From the NCBI GenBank assembly GCA_949592205.1, contig CATIUR010000001.1:212542250-212606249 (forward strand): a DNA stretch of 64,000 nucleotides. The letters are read 5' to 3'. Positions within the stretch are counted from its first letter, which is position 1. Every line of letters starts with the position of its first letter. Below are positions 21,842 through 31,687 of this stretch, piece by piece. The DNA is from Helichrysum umbraculigerum (taxonomy: Eukaryota; Streptophyta; Magnoliopsida; Asterales; Asteraceae). The position numbers and the translations under genes are program-made. The notes under the pieces were generated by a model, which had not been told where the DNA came from, made no database searches, and saw nothing but the letters and a program-made list of their open reading frames with translations.

Positions 21842-24204
21842 TGTAACACCCCCGAAATTCACTGTTTTGCGGAAGCATACATGGGTGTTACTAATCAATA
21901 TACAAAGCACAAGATATACAGCAAACGACCTCTAAATGAGACGTTTTGAAAATTAGTTACATTCCATAGATATAATGTTTGAAAACTTAGTGTTTTCGTA
22001 TACAAAATGTAGTTTCCCCTAGAGTCCACGCGTATAGCGGGAGATTCTATTACATAATCGTAATCTACAAAAGATAATGCTAAGAATCTCCGTTAATGCA
22101 GTTGTGTTGAAATCATGCGACTCTAGCTAAAATCCTGGAGTAATCCTACTCCATCCGGGTACCTGAGAAAACATGCTAAAAAGTGTCAACCAAAAAGGTT
22201 GGTGAATCTCACAGGTTTGTAAATAATATCGGCTTTGAACACGAGATTTCATTAGTAGTGCCCGTAGGCGTAAAATCAGCCATTGCAATCCAGCAATCGT
22301 AAAATCAGTATTTGCAATCCAGCAAATGTAAATAAATAAGTTTATACCGTTGCCATGAGGCTCATAATCGAAGCTTAACCCGTAATAATATGTTTGCTCC
22401 CGTGACATGCTCGTAAGTGAGCAAGCATCAGTAACGAATAAGTTGTCACCCGTTTATACGTGTAAATCGGTACGTGGCAGCGCTACTGCCCCGGGTGGGG
22501 AGGGTCATTTCCCTAATGGATCCATTAACTACTGTTCGCGCTTAAGTCCATAACTAACGATATATGATGGAGAGACTTCTGTAGATAGTAACAACTCATG
22601 CAATTCCGTTTGGTATAGTAAACAGTTTAGTACTTGTGTTCAAGAAAAAGTAGTAGCATGTATCTCCCCCAATAAGATAAAACAGTAAAAGTGGGGCCGT
22701 AAGACTCACCTGAGTCTTTGCAAGTACGTTTATATCAATAAACGAGTAAGTAATATCAACTGTAGGTTCTCCGAACCCGTAACCTTCAAATGCCTAAACA
22801 TATAAATTTAAGTAAGTAGATGTCTCGCAAGACCATCTAGGCTAGTTGTTTACACAACTCATTATGTCCAAGTGTTTGTTTAGTAATCCGTTTGTAGTTT
22901 GAAAACAAATATGGCCCGTTGGTGACGGTTTGTAATAATGATTCAAAGTGTTATCATTTATAACGCAATTTAGTGTAATTGTAATAGAAAGTATGTTCTA
23001 TGACGTTTGTTAAGTCGTATGACATAAGTATTTGAAGTTGTGTAAGTTCGACACTTAGTAAAATCTGACTTTTCAAGGTTCTGGTTTGTGCGACGTAGCA
23101 TGCGACGTAGCATGCGACGTAGGGTGCGACGTAGGCAGGTACGTCGCATGATGCGACCTTCGCAATTCAATGCGACGTAGGAGGCGACGTTAAAGTCTAC
23201 GTCGCTATGTGCGACGTCCGCAAGTTAATGCGACGTAATAGGCTGCGTCGCTAGTGCGACGTTGGGATTTTTGTGCGACGTAGGCCGCGACGTCGCTAAA
23301 TGCGACGTTTTGAGCTACGTCGCAGATAGTCCAGCGTCTCTGCGACGTAGCGGTCTGATCGGAATTTGGTGGCCGGAAAATCGGTCGAAAAGCTTCCGTT
23401 CGGTCCAAATCTTTTACCCAACCCATTTTTGGACATTTTAAGCATATATAAACCATAAAAACGTAAAAATGAGCAAAAACGGAGAGTTTCGGGTTTTATC
23501 GGAAACTTACAAAATGTCGGATAGAAAATCCGAAAAGATAGGAATGTAGATCGTGTTGTCGTGGTCACTTTTCTCCAAAAGAGTGGTATGATTCGGCGAG
23601 GTTTCGTGGTGTTATTTTGCGATTTTAGTGATGAAATTGGTTTGGTGATTGAAAGTAAAAGAAAGAGAGAGAGAGAATGGAAAATGAAAATGGGGAAAAA
23701 GAAGGAAAGTGGTGATTTAGGTGGGAGATCCCCACCGTTTTCAGTGTACGCCCCGCGCTCCGTGCGGTGTTCGTTTCCCCCGTCGTTTAAACGTTATATT
23801 TTTAAAAGGTGACGGGAATATTTTAATGAAATACCTTGAAATTAATTATAAAAACATTTGTCGAAGTATTAAAATTTTTAACTTGCGTTTAATACGTATT
23901 CGCTAAATTATTTAAAATGTCGTCGCGATATTATAATCAATGTTTGTTCGCTGTGTATTTTATATAATAAACTACGTTCTCATTATTTAGGTAAGTTTCT
24001 GTCACCAACGTCCAAGTAACTTTGTCGGACTCCGTCCGGTTAATTCGTACGATTAATCCAAATCGCGTAAGTACACACATATATATATAATTCACCTTAT
24101 ATATATATACAAATAGAGTCTGCAATTAGTCCTATTACATACTAATTACAACTAGTTACAACTAATTAGGCATAATTAATTATCCTAATTTAGCAGGTGT
24201 TACA
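21842..24204 (-). repeat. B LTR, copy 1, inserted in X
   Basis: TGTAACACCCCCG to GGTGTTACA, 2363 bp, essentially identical to 31688-34050. No internal region adjoins it, so it behaves as a solo LTR. The flanking 5-mers differ, however (TTTGC at left, GTATT at right), so it is not a simple solo LTR. It carries the GCGACGT array at 23090-23350. Confidence 0.8.
23090..23348 (-). repeat. GCGACGT array in B LTR (copy 1)
   Basis: Perfect 22-bp modules GCGACGT-N8-ACGTCGC lie at 23126-23147, 23184-23205, 23275-23296 and 23302-23323, with a one-mismatch copy at 23230-23251. GCGACGT half sites at 23090, 23102, 23114 and 23126 are spaced exactly 12 bp apart. The array repeats at 32936-33194 in the second LTR copy. 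Confidence 0.9.
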
Positions 24205-25484
24205 GTATTATATATATATATGATTATAGTGATATGAATTGTGATTGTACATGTTACCGGATAGCTTTCGAGCTAGAGGTGGGTACAATCACAAGTTAGT
24301 GATATGAAGCTTATGAAGTTATGATGTAGAGTTGCTAGTTTCACTAGCATAGTGTTTATGTAGCCATGTTATGTATTATTTGATTAAATTGCATATATGC
24401 TCACTAAGCAAAAGTGCTTATTGTTTAAGTGTTTTATGTTTTAGGTGAAAGTGGACAAGGAAAGGGGAAGGCGGTTTAAGGGGATAGCATGGATTGCATG
24501 ATATTAGAGTATGGCAAATTTTTTCTTTGAAGTATCGTTTAGATAAGACTTGTGTAAAGCGCCCTTTTAAGACATGTTTTAAAAGTTAGTCATGGTGAGC
24601 CATGACATATGAAATTTTGATGTGGTTTGACTTTCAAAGTCACGAATACTTGAATATGATGTAAATTATGGTTTTGAAGCTTTAATGTAAGTGTTTGAAT
24701 TAAATTAGTGTTTATGGATTGGTTTTATAAAAAATATAGTGAATCAATGGTCAAATGTGTTTTCATTTGAAATGGAGTGTTGATATGTAGTCAACCATTC
24801 CATTAGTCAATTATAGGTTGTGATTGGCTAGTCATTGGGTCAAAGTAGTCATTGTGGGTCAGCGGGTCAAAAATGGTCGATATGGGTCATTAAATGCACT
24901 TACGGTCTAAAACGGGTTAGAGTAGGGTTAAGGGTGTGGTGAAGCATCTTACAACTTTGTTTTAATATGTATGATATGTGGTCAAACCCATAATGTCTCA
25001 GCCTTCATGGTTTGAGACTTGATATGCACACAAAATGGTCATTTTTGGGTCAAAAAGAGTCATACGCCAAAATCCCGTATCGTTGTGAAATTTGGAAAAG
25101 TGTAAAAAGGAAAGTCTTCGTTTTGATCATAGGGACGTGCCTGCAAATTTTTATGTTCTAACTCCTTGTCGTTTTCGAAATATGATTGTTCAAAGTTCGG
25201 ATTTTGGTAATAAGAAAAAGCTGATACAGGGGGGGGGGGGGGGTTCTCGACTCCAGACAGGGGTCTTGGAGGCGAGAGCTTAGAAATAAAATTTCTTGGT
25301 TGGACTTCTCGACTCCAGATAGAGGTCTTGGAGGCGAGAGCTGTCAGATTTCAAAATTTTGAACATTTAAGTGGTAAATAAATGAAGTATAGATACAAGT
25401 AATTAAATAGATAGTTATAATGTATGGGACCTAATAAAGTGTGTTTTTAGTGTTGTATAAAAAAAAATTGGGCGTTTCACATAA

Positions 25485-26400
25485 GGTTAAGATCAAGACA
25501 TAAACACAATCACTTAATTTATACAAACTTAATATGGTCAACCTCGTTTAATATAAATCAGTCTAACTATGTCAAGAACAATCATTAATATATTATAATA
25601 TAGACAATTCTTGAATAATAAAAATTCAATAATATAGTTCCAACATAAACATAAATTCATATAATAAACTCAATCAACATTCATTCAAATAGCTATAACG
25701 AAAACCTAATTCACAAGTAATTCAAATAAACAATATCCATAAATTAACTCAATAAGCTTATTAAAGTTACAAGGATAAAGAAATCGAATCAATTGTCGAA
25801 CCAGATTTTCCTAGCGTTAAAAACCTTCAAACCCTAGCTCTTTAGCCTCCAAAATCGCACCTTAAGTCGACCTAAAACCCTAATGATCGAATTTTGTATT
25901 CTTGAATTGTATATCGTTAAACCTAAACTAGGCCTCTATTTATAGTTTTGCTGGCCGACCTCCAAACCGCCGGTTGGGTATTCCAACCGCCGGCTGGAGC
26001 AAAATGTGTCCTGGTCCAACTCCGCGTCTTTCACCGCCTTAATCCTTTTATACCCCAACCGCCGGTTGGTAAATCCAACCGTCGGTTGGTCCTGATTTTC
26101 AGAATCTTCCAACTTCGGATTTGGGCTTCATTTTTGGGCTTCCATCTATTCTTTAACGGATTTTAATATTTCTTCTGGCCCATTTCTTCAATTTTAATAT
26201 TTTAGTCTTTAATTCTTTAAGGTTTAAGCTCCTTTTCTAAATATATTTCATTTTCTTTAGTTTTGGACTTGTTCTCCTTCATTTTTCTTCAATCTTCAAT
26301 TAAAATACATCTCAGCAAATATTAACAAAATAAGTATCTAAAATCATATAAATGCACTAAAATGTATATAAATATAGGGATAAATTACTATAAAATATAC
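25485..26400 (-). repeat. 5' LTR of W, second segment, copy 1
   Basis: W LTR resumes after X and its CATAA duplication and runs to the F insertion point TATAC. AACCG inverted-repeat pairs with a 20-bp step occur at 25965/25985 and 26057/26077. Confidence 0.75.
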
Positions 26401-27144
26401 TGTGAAAACCCAATAACGATCTAGCTCTAGATTGTTTAGATCTAATCTAGGATCAATGATAACAAAGATAATAATATGCAGCGGAATAGAACAATAACAT
26501 CAAAGTTATCATAACAAAAAGCCTCAATTCTATTTGATCATGATAGAACGATTATACAAATATAACAGGATCAAGAAACCTTGATCTTGAGGCTAAACAA
26601 ACCCTTAGATGTCTACATTATGTGTGCACACCAAAACCTATGTCCCTATGTCTCTTTATATAATAGAGATCTTTAGGGTTACAAGAAATCATAATTATAC
26701 TAGGAGACTAATAAAAATAAAACTATTCAACTTTAGTCCCTCAACTTTCGTCTTTTATTTTGTCTCATCAAATTAATAAATCCTAACAATCTTTCCCTAT
26801 TTGATGATGACAAAATATCAATCTTCTTGCCGAAACTTCCCCTTGAATCTTGATTTCTTGTAAACATGTCATGCATACTAAGCTGCAAATCTTTGACCTT
26901 CAAATCTTCTTCCCCTTTTTGTCATAATCCAATAGGGGTCTTTTGCAACTTGTAAACACTTCCCCTCAAGTGTTACATGTAGATGATGAAACAATAAACA
27001 GTAAGCTTCCCCTTAAAATATGTTCACCATCTCTTGAATCTCAAATTCGATTGGCTCTATGTAATGATTACTGGTCGGTGAAGAAAATAGAGTATAACAA
27101 ACTTAATAAAGAAGTCAAATCTTCCAAACTTGTACCTTATATCT
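26401..27144 (-). mobile_element. truncated copy of F (3' LTR plus interior fragment)
   Basis: LTR 26401-26788 and polypurine side of F, cut at 27144 by the duplication breakpoint. The rest of F is missing here; the complete copy lies at 36248-38819. Confidence 0.8.
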
Positions 27145-30100
27145 CGCAAGTTTCCGAATTTGGGTAACCACACCCGGTTAGAGAAGTATCGAGTTCCATC
27201 GGGTTTGATTTCGAATTGTTTATCCAAGCCTCGCAAGGCTTCATTTTTCAAGTTTTCATCGTTGAGTGCTTCAAGTTGAGCGGTAAGGATTTGAGCAGGG
27301 AGCTCGTTAAGAATTGTCATAGAAAGTGCTCGGACTCGAAGGGGTTTCACTCGTTCTTTTCGGCTTAAGGCATCGGCAACCACGTTAGCCTTGCCCGGAT
27401 GGTATTTGATTTCGCAGTCGTAGTCACTAAGTAACTCAACCCAGCGACGTTGTCTCATGTTTAGATCTTTCTGATCGAATATGTGTTGGAGACTTTTGTG
27501 ATCGGTAAAGATAGTGCTTTTCGTACCGTAGAGATAATGTCTCCAGATTTTCAATGCGAAGACCACAGCACCTAACTCGAGGTCGTGGGTCGTATAGTTT
27601 TTCTCGTGAATTTTTAGTTGTCGGGAGGCATAGGCAATGACTTTTTCTCGTTGCATCAACACACAACCAAGTCCTTGGTGTGAGGCATCGCAGTAAACTA
27701 CGAAATCGTCGGTGCCTTCGGGTAAGGACAAGATTGGTGCACTGCAAAGTTTGTTTTTCAATAGCTGGAAAGCTGACTCTTGCTTATCAGTCCAATCGAA
27801 CTTCTTATCTTTCTGAGTCAGTGTGGTTAGGGGAACAGCTATTCTTGAAAAGTTTTCGATGAATCGGCGGTAGTAACCAGCAAGACCTAAGAATTGTCTC
27901 ACTTCGGTTGGAGTGGTCGGTGACTCCCAGCCCTTGATTGCTTCAATCTTGGCGGGATCAACATGAATTCCTTGGCTGTCAATCACGTGCCCGAGGAATT
28001 GAACGGTTCGAATCCAGAACTCACACTTAGAGAATTTGGCATATAACTCTTCGTGTTTAAGAAGTCCTAGAATGGTTTTCAGATGTTGAGCATGTTCCTG
28101 CTCGTTGCGAGAGTAAATCAGAATATCATCGATGAACACAATGACGAATTTGTCAAGATATGGTTTGCACACCCGATTCATAAGGTCCATGAATACGGCC
28201 GGTGCGTTGGTCAACCCGAATGGCATCACTTGGAATTCGTAATGCCCATAACGAGTTCGGAAAGCTGTCTTTGGGATATCATTGTCACGGACTCGGAGTT
28301 GATGATAACCCGACCGTAGATCAATCTTTGAGTAAACACTCGATCCCTGGAGTTGGTCAAACAGGTCATCGATTCTAGGAAGTGGGTACCGATTCTTTAT
28401 GGTTAGCTTATTCAGCTCTCGGTAGTCGATACACATGCGGAAAGATCCATCTTTCTTTTTCACGAATAAGACCGGAGCTCCCCAAGGCGAGGAACTTGGT
28501 CGAATGAATCCTCTGTCCAGGAGTTCCTGTAGTTGGTTAGACAACTCCTGCATTTCGGATGGTGCTAAACGGTAAGGGGCTCGTGCCACGGGTGCAGCTC
28601 CGGGCACAAGTTCGATTTGAAATTCAACTTGTCTAGGTGGCGGAAGTCCGGGCAAGTCTTCAGGAAAGACTTCCGGGAAATCCCGCACGATCGGAACATC
28701 CTCAAGTCGCTTCTCCTCCGACTTCTTCTCCGTTACATGTGCGAGGATGGCTTGATACCCTTTTCGTAGGTATTTTCTCGTTTTCAGACAGGATACAATA
28801 TTCAGATTCCGTCTACCGGTCTCCCCTTGTAGGACTAAGGTTCCACCGGAGACAAGAGGTATGCGAACGAGTTTGTCATGACAGATGATTTCAGCTCGGT
28901 GCTTGGATAACCAATCCATACCGACAATAATATCGAAGCTGCCGATCTCGACAGGGATTAAATCAATGGGAAACGTTTCGTTCGTGAGGTTAAGTGTACA
29001 GTTATGTATGATGCTATCAGTTTCAATCAGTTTGCCGTTAGCTAATTCTACAATGTATTTAGCATCTAAGGCAGTGGGAGTAATATCAAGTAAAGGGCTA
29101 AATTTCTCAGAAATGAAGCTTCTATCGGCACCGGTATCAAATAACACAGAAGCGGTAAGGTCGTTGAGAAGGAACGTACCCGTCACGACGTTCGGGTCTT
29201 GTCTGGCTTCCCCAGCCTTGATAACGAATGATCTGCCGCGAGCAGGGTTGTTGTTGTTTTTCAGTTTTGGGCAATCTTTCTTGAAATGCCCTGTATTTCC
29301 GCACCCAAAGCAGGCCTTTGGTGCATTAGTGTTGGGGGTGGGAATGTTGGTTCGACAATCCTTGGCTAGATGCCCGAACCGTTTGCAGTTGGAGCAAGGG
29401 CAAGAACCGTCATGATGGCGGCTGCATTTGGAACAGTAGGGCTTGTTCCCGCTGTACCCTTTCTTTTTCGAAGTTCCAGATGTATAAGCCTTAATGTACT
29501 CAGGCTTTTTGTTGGAGGTTTGGTTGGATGAGTTGGGGTTACCTTCCCACTTGCGTTTGTTGTTTGCAGATGGGGTTGAAGTTGTACCACGGCGGACAGA
29601 ATTTGCCGTTAGTTCATGGGCCATACGGATGGCGCTCTGAATAGTACCCGGTTTGGAAGAAGTTACCAGATCTTGGAGTCTCTCAGGAAGACCATCAACA
29701 AATTTCTCGATCCTCTTGTACTCAGGATCGACCATGGTTGGGCACAGAAGTGCCAGTTGATGGAAACGGTTGGTGTATCCGGTGATGTCATCACCCTGCA
29801 TCTTGTGGTTCCAGAATTCCACTTCTAGTTGTTTCAATTCATCCCTGGGGCAATACTCACCCCTCAACATCTTCTTCAACTCCTCCCACGGGAGTTGATA
29901 AGCAGTAGCAACACTCACAGTCTGGGCATAAGTGTTCCACCAGGTGAGTGCGGTGTCAGTAAAAGTACTAACGGAGAACTTAACCTTATCTCCCTCCGCA
30001 CAGTTGCAGATAAGAAATACAGACTCTACTTTCTCGATCCAGCGTACTAGACCGATAGCTCCCTCGGTACCTGCAAAGTTTAGAGGTTTGCAGTTCTGGA

Positions 30101-30257
30101 AGTCCTTGTAAGAACAAGGTTTAGCAGTAGTGGTTTCAGCGGCATCGCTGTTTCTCGAGGAATTTGGTGGAGTATTCCGAGCCAAGGCTTCAGTAACAGC
30201 CTGGGTTATAAGGGAGGTGATCTGGGCATCGGTGTACGGTCGTGTCTTTGGCGGCAT
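27142..30257 (-). pseudogene. gag-pol: B gag-pol polyprotein, 3' truncated (no integrase)
   Basis: A single open frame of about 1040 element codons starts at ATG 30257 (MPPKTRPYTDAQ). Gag capsid region comes first, then two CCHC knuckles (near 29280-29400; CSNCKRFGHLAKDC type), aspartic protease with DTGADRS (about 29130), RT with FIDDIL (about 28120) and RNase H with CDAS and DHKSLQ (about 27690, 27500). The frame ends in sequence from F after the truncation, so the last 30 or so residues are not element protein. Integrase and chromodomain are absent. No internal stop is visible, so the loss is recent and structural. Confidence 0.88.
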
Positions 30258-30616
30258 GATTCTTCAATAAAAGAAATGAAGATACATGAGATTTTGTATG
30301 AGCTGGTAATTGTCACAGATGTACATGTATAAAAGCAGTAATACATAACATCAACATGGAAAATGACAATTAATGTGAGTTGAGATAACAAAGGATATCT
30401 GATAGATAAAGTGAGTTCAAAAGTTACATCTTACAGAGATATTACAAAAGGTGTCGGGAATGGTTACATCCGACTAGTTTATAGAGTAGTGCTAGATAGT
30501 CCCTAGATTACGAGATAGATTACAAGACAAAAACTACCCTAATCTTAATGTAGATTAATTGGTTCCATCAGCGTGACAAGGCGGTCCACAGTTTCTGCTA
30601 GTCGGTTGGTTCATTC
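30258..30616 (-). other. ORF0-gag spacer of B
   Basis: Noncoding, and clearly homologous to 48719-49004 of C (shared TCTTGTAATCTAT, GTCGGATGTAAC and TTCCCGACACC-type words), although the ORFs upstream of the two spacers differ. Confidence 0.7.
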
Positions 30617-31096
30617 TTAGTTGGGTTCCTGGCCTTCGGATTCTCCTTCCGACTCCAGGTTCAGGTCGTGTGGGTGGTAGCGTGCCTCAAGCATGTCCCT
30701 GTATCTTTGAGTCGTGGAGCGGTACCTAGTCTCCTCCGTTGGTTTCCTGCCCAAGCGTTTGATCCATGTTTTGGTCCTACGGGTTAGGTTGGTGGCCACT
30801 TTCTTCCAGTAACGGATCTTATCTTTGATTCGTGTAGGGACAGATCGATTTGAGATTCTCAATTTTTGTTCATAGTCCATGCACTTACGCTTAAGTGCCC
30901 AATTTCGGCCGTCTAGTCCCACAGCCTGATCTCGCACTCTCTCATATTCTTCTATGTCGATGCCAGTCATTCCGAAATTCTGATTTTCGTTTCCCTCCAG
31001 CATGATTTCTTCTTCTGGTACGATGTCCTCATCGATATACGTGTACTGGATTTGTTCCTCGTGGACCTGGTCACTATCAGACACGTAGTCGTCCAT
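30617..31096 (-). CDS. B ORF0, pre-gag ORF, 159 residues, unknown
   Basis: It starts at ATG 31096 (MDDYVSDSDQ) and ends 360 bp before gag. The N-terminal 50 residues are strongly acidic, the middle and C-terminal half basic and arginine/lysine-rich (RIKDKIRYWKK, TRRTKTWIKRLGRK), and the tail acidic again. No recognisable domain. Its position and size match ORF0 of C (163 residues), but I see no sequence similarity although the flanking leader and spacer are homologous. It may be an accessory nucleic-acid-binding or regulatory protein; that is inference from charge alone. Confidence 0.6.
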   Translation of the reverse strand: MDDYVSDSDQVHEEQIQYTYIDEDIVPEEEIMLEGNENQNFGMTGIDIEEYERVRDQAVGLDGRNWALKRKCMDYEQKLRISNRSVPTRIKDKIRYWKKVATNLTRRTKTWIKRLGRKPTEETRYRSTTQRYRDMLEARYHPHDLNLESEGESEGQEPN

Positions 31097-31670
31097 TTGG
31101 GAATTCGCGGCTTTGAGTTCTATAGAAATGACAGAGAGAGGATTTTAGTCCTTGGAAGTACGTTGCTTCCGGGTGTTAGATGTGATTTTCATAAAATCAT
31201 TAGAGTATGCCACAAGGTGGTGTGACGGAATTCAAGTCTGTCATGGTCGGTGCAAACCGCTGAGAGAAATTCGTAAGTGTCACCGGAGAAACGTCGGCTA
31301 TCTCTATAGCGAGTGTGTTTACGTGCGAGGCCTATTCATATATATTCAATATGCAATAGTCTAGTAGTATAGTAAGTGAGTGAGGCCTATGTATGTATAT
31401 ACTCGTATATCACATAATAGCCTAGTGTATGTCTAGCACATAACAAGTAAGAGTCTCGGTTCCCTCGTGGTCAGAGTCAACTACGCATTCCTGTTTGACA
31501 TAACCATTTCAGACTTCACATCATCGTTCCTTAATTGTACATAGTTGATCAAGCTATGTTAAATTAAAGTCGTATGATGTAATTCCTGAACCAATCATGC
31601 CTAATAAGGAAATACTGCCTAATGGTCATAGTCTAGGCCCCCTAAATGCAACCTAGTTCACTATAACCTT
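31097..31670 (-). other. 5' leader of B
   Basis: Noncoding leader between primer site and ORF0. The half nearest the primer site aligns closely with 47900-48200 of C; the half nearest ORF0 does not. Confidence 0.65.
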
Positions 31671-31672
31671 AG

Positions 31673-31686
31673 GCTCTGATACCAAT
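31673..31686 (-). other. primer-binding site of B
   Basis: Element-sense ATTGGTATCAGAGC, complementary to the 3' end of initiator tRNA-Met, one base from the 5' LTR end at 31688. This site is usual in Tekay-like elements. Confidence 0.88.
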
Positions 31687-31687
31687 C

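Larger units (their letters stand above)
21667..24290 (+). repeat. three YYCG-loop hairpins in X (split by LTR B)
   Basis: Copy 1: outer GTTGTATG/CATACAAC (21667-21674, 21705-21712), inner TTACT-CCCG-AGTAA. Copy 2: outer GATTGTAC/GTACAATC (21777-21784, 21817-21824), inner TAGCT-TCCG-AGCTA. Copy 3: the same outer stem (24243-24250, 24283-24290), inner TAGCT-TTCG-AGCTA. Stems differ between copy 1 and the others but pairing is perfect in all. AGAGG follows each inner hairpin. Copy 3 recurs at 34089-34136. Confidence 0.75.
20826..25479 (+). mobile_element. X: solo LTR of a Ty3/gypsy-like element, interrupted by LTR B
   Basis: It starts TGTAACACCCC and ends GGGCGTTTCA, flanked by a perfect 5-bp duplication CATAA (20821-20825, 25480-25484), so it is a clean solo LTR. 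Without the nested LTR B (21842-24204) it is about 2.29 kb. It contains three two-tier hairpins with YYCG loops, a G run of 15, and two 31-nt palindromes at 25246-25276 and 25308-25338. The strand is assumed from the TGTAACACC end. Confidence 0.82.
21842..27144. repeat. duplicated block, copy 1 (D1)
   Basis: 5303 bp nearly identical to 31688-36991. It contains B LTR, the right part of X, W LTR, the F LTR and the first 356 bp of F interior. I count only about five changes plus one G in a homopolymer (15 versus 16). It ends where F interior joins truncated B interior, with TCT shared at the join (27142-27144). Confidence 0.9.
27142..31687 (-). mobile_element. B: truncated Tekay-like Ty3/gypsy interior
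   Basis: Minus-strand interior running from the primer site (31673-31684) next to the 5' LTR at 31688 through ORF0, gag, protease, RT and RNase H. It stops at 27142 at a join to F, so integrase and 3' LTR are missing. It is a sister family to element C: gag starts and leaders align closely. Its adjoining 5' LTR is 31688-34050. Confidence 0.85.

Noticed and set aside
22970..23170. Arginine-rich 66-codon frame in B LTR (also 32816-33016)
   Set aside because: Translation of the GCGACGT half-site repeats; no independent evidence of coding.
28885..29415. 176-codon plus-strand frame opposite B gag-pol
   Set aside because: Antisense shadow of the real gag-protease frame.
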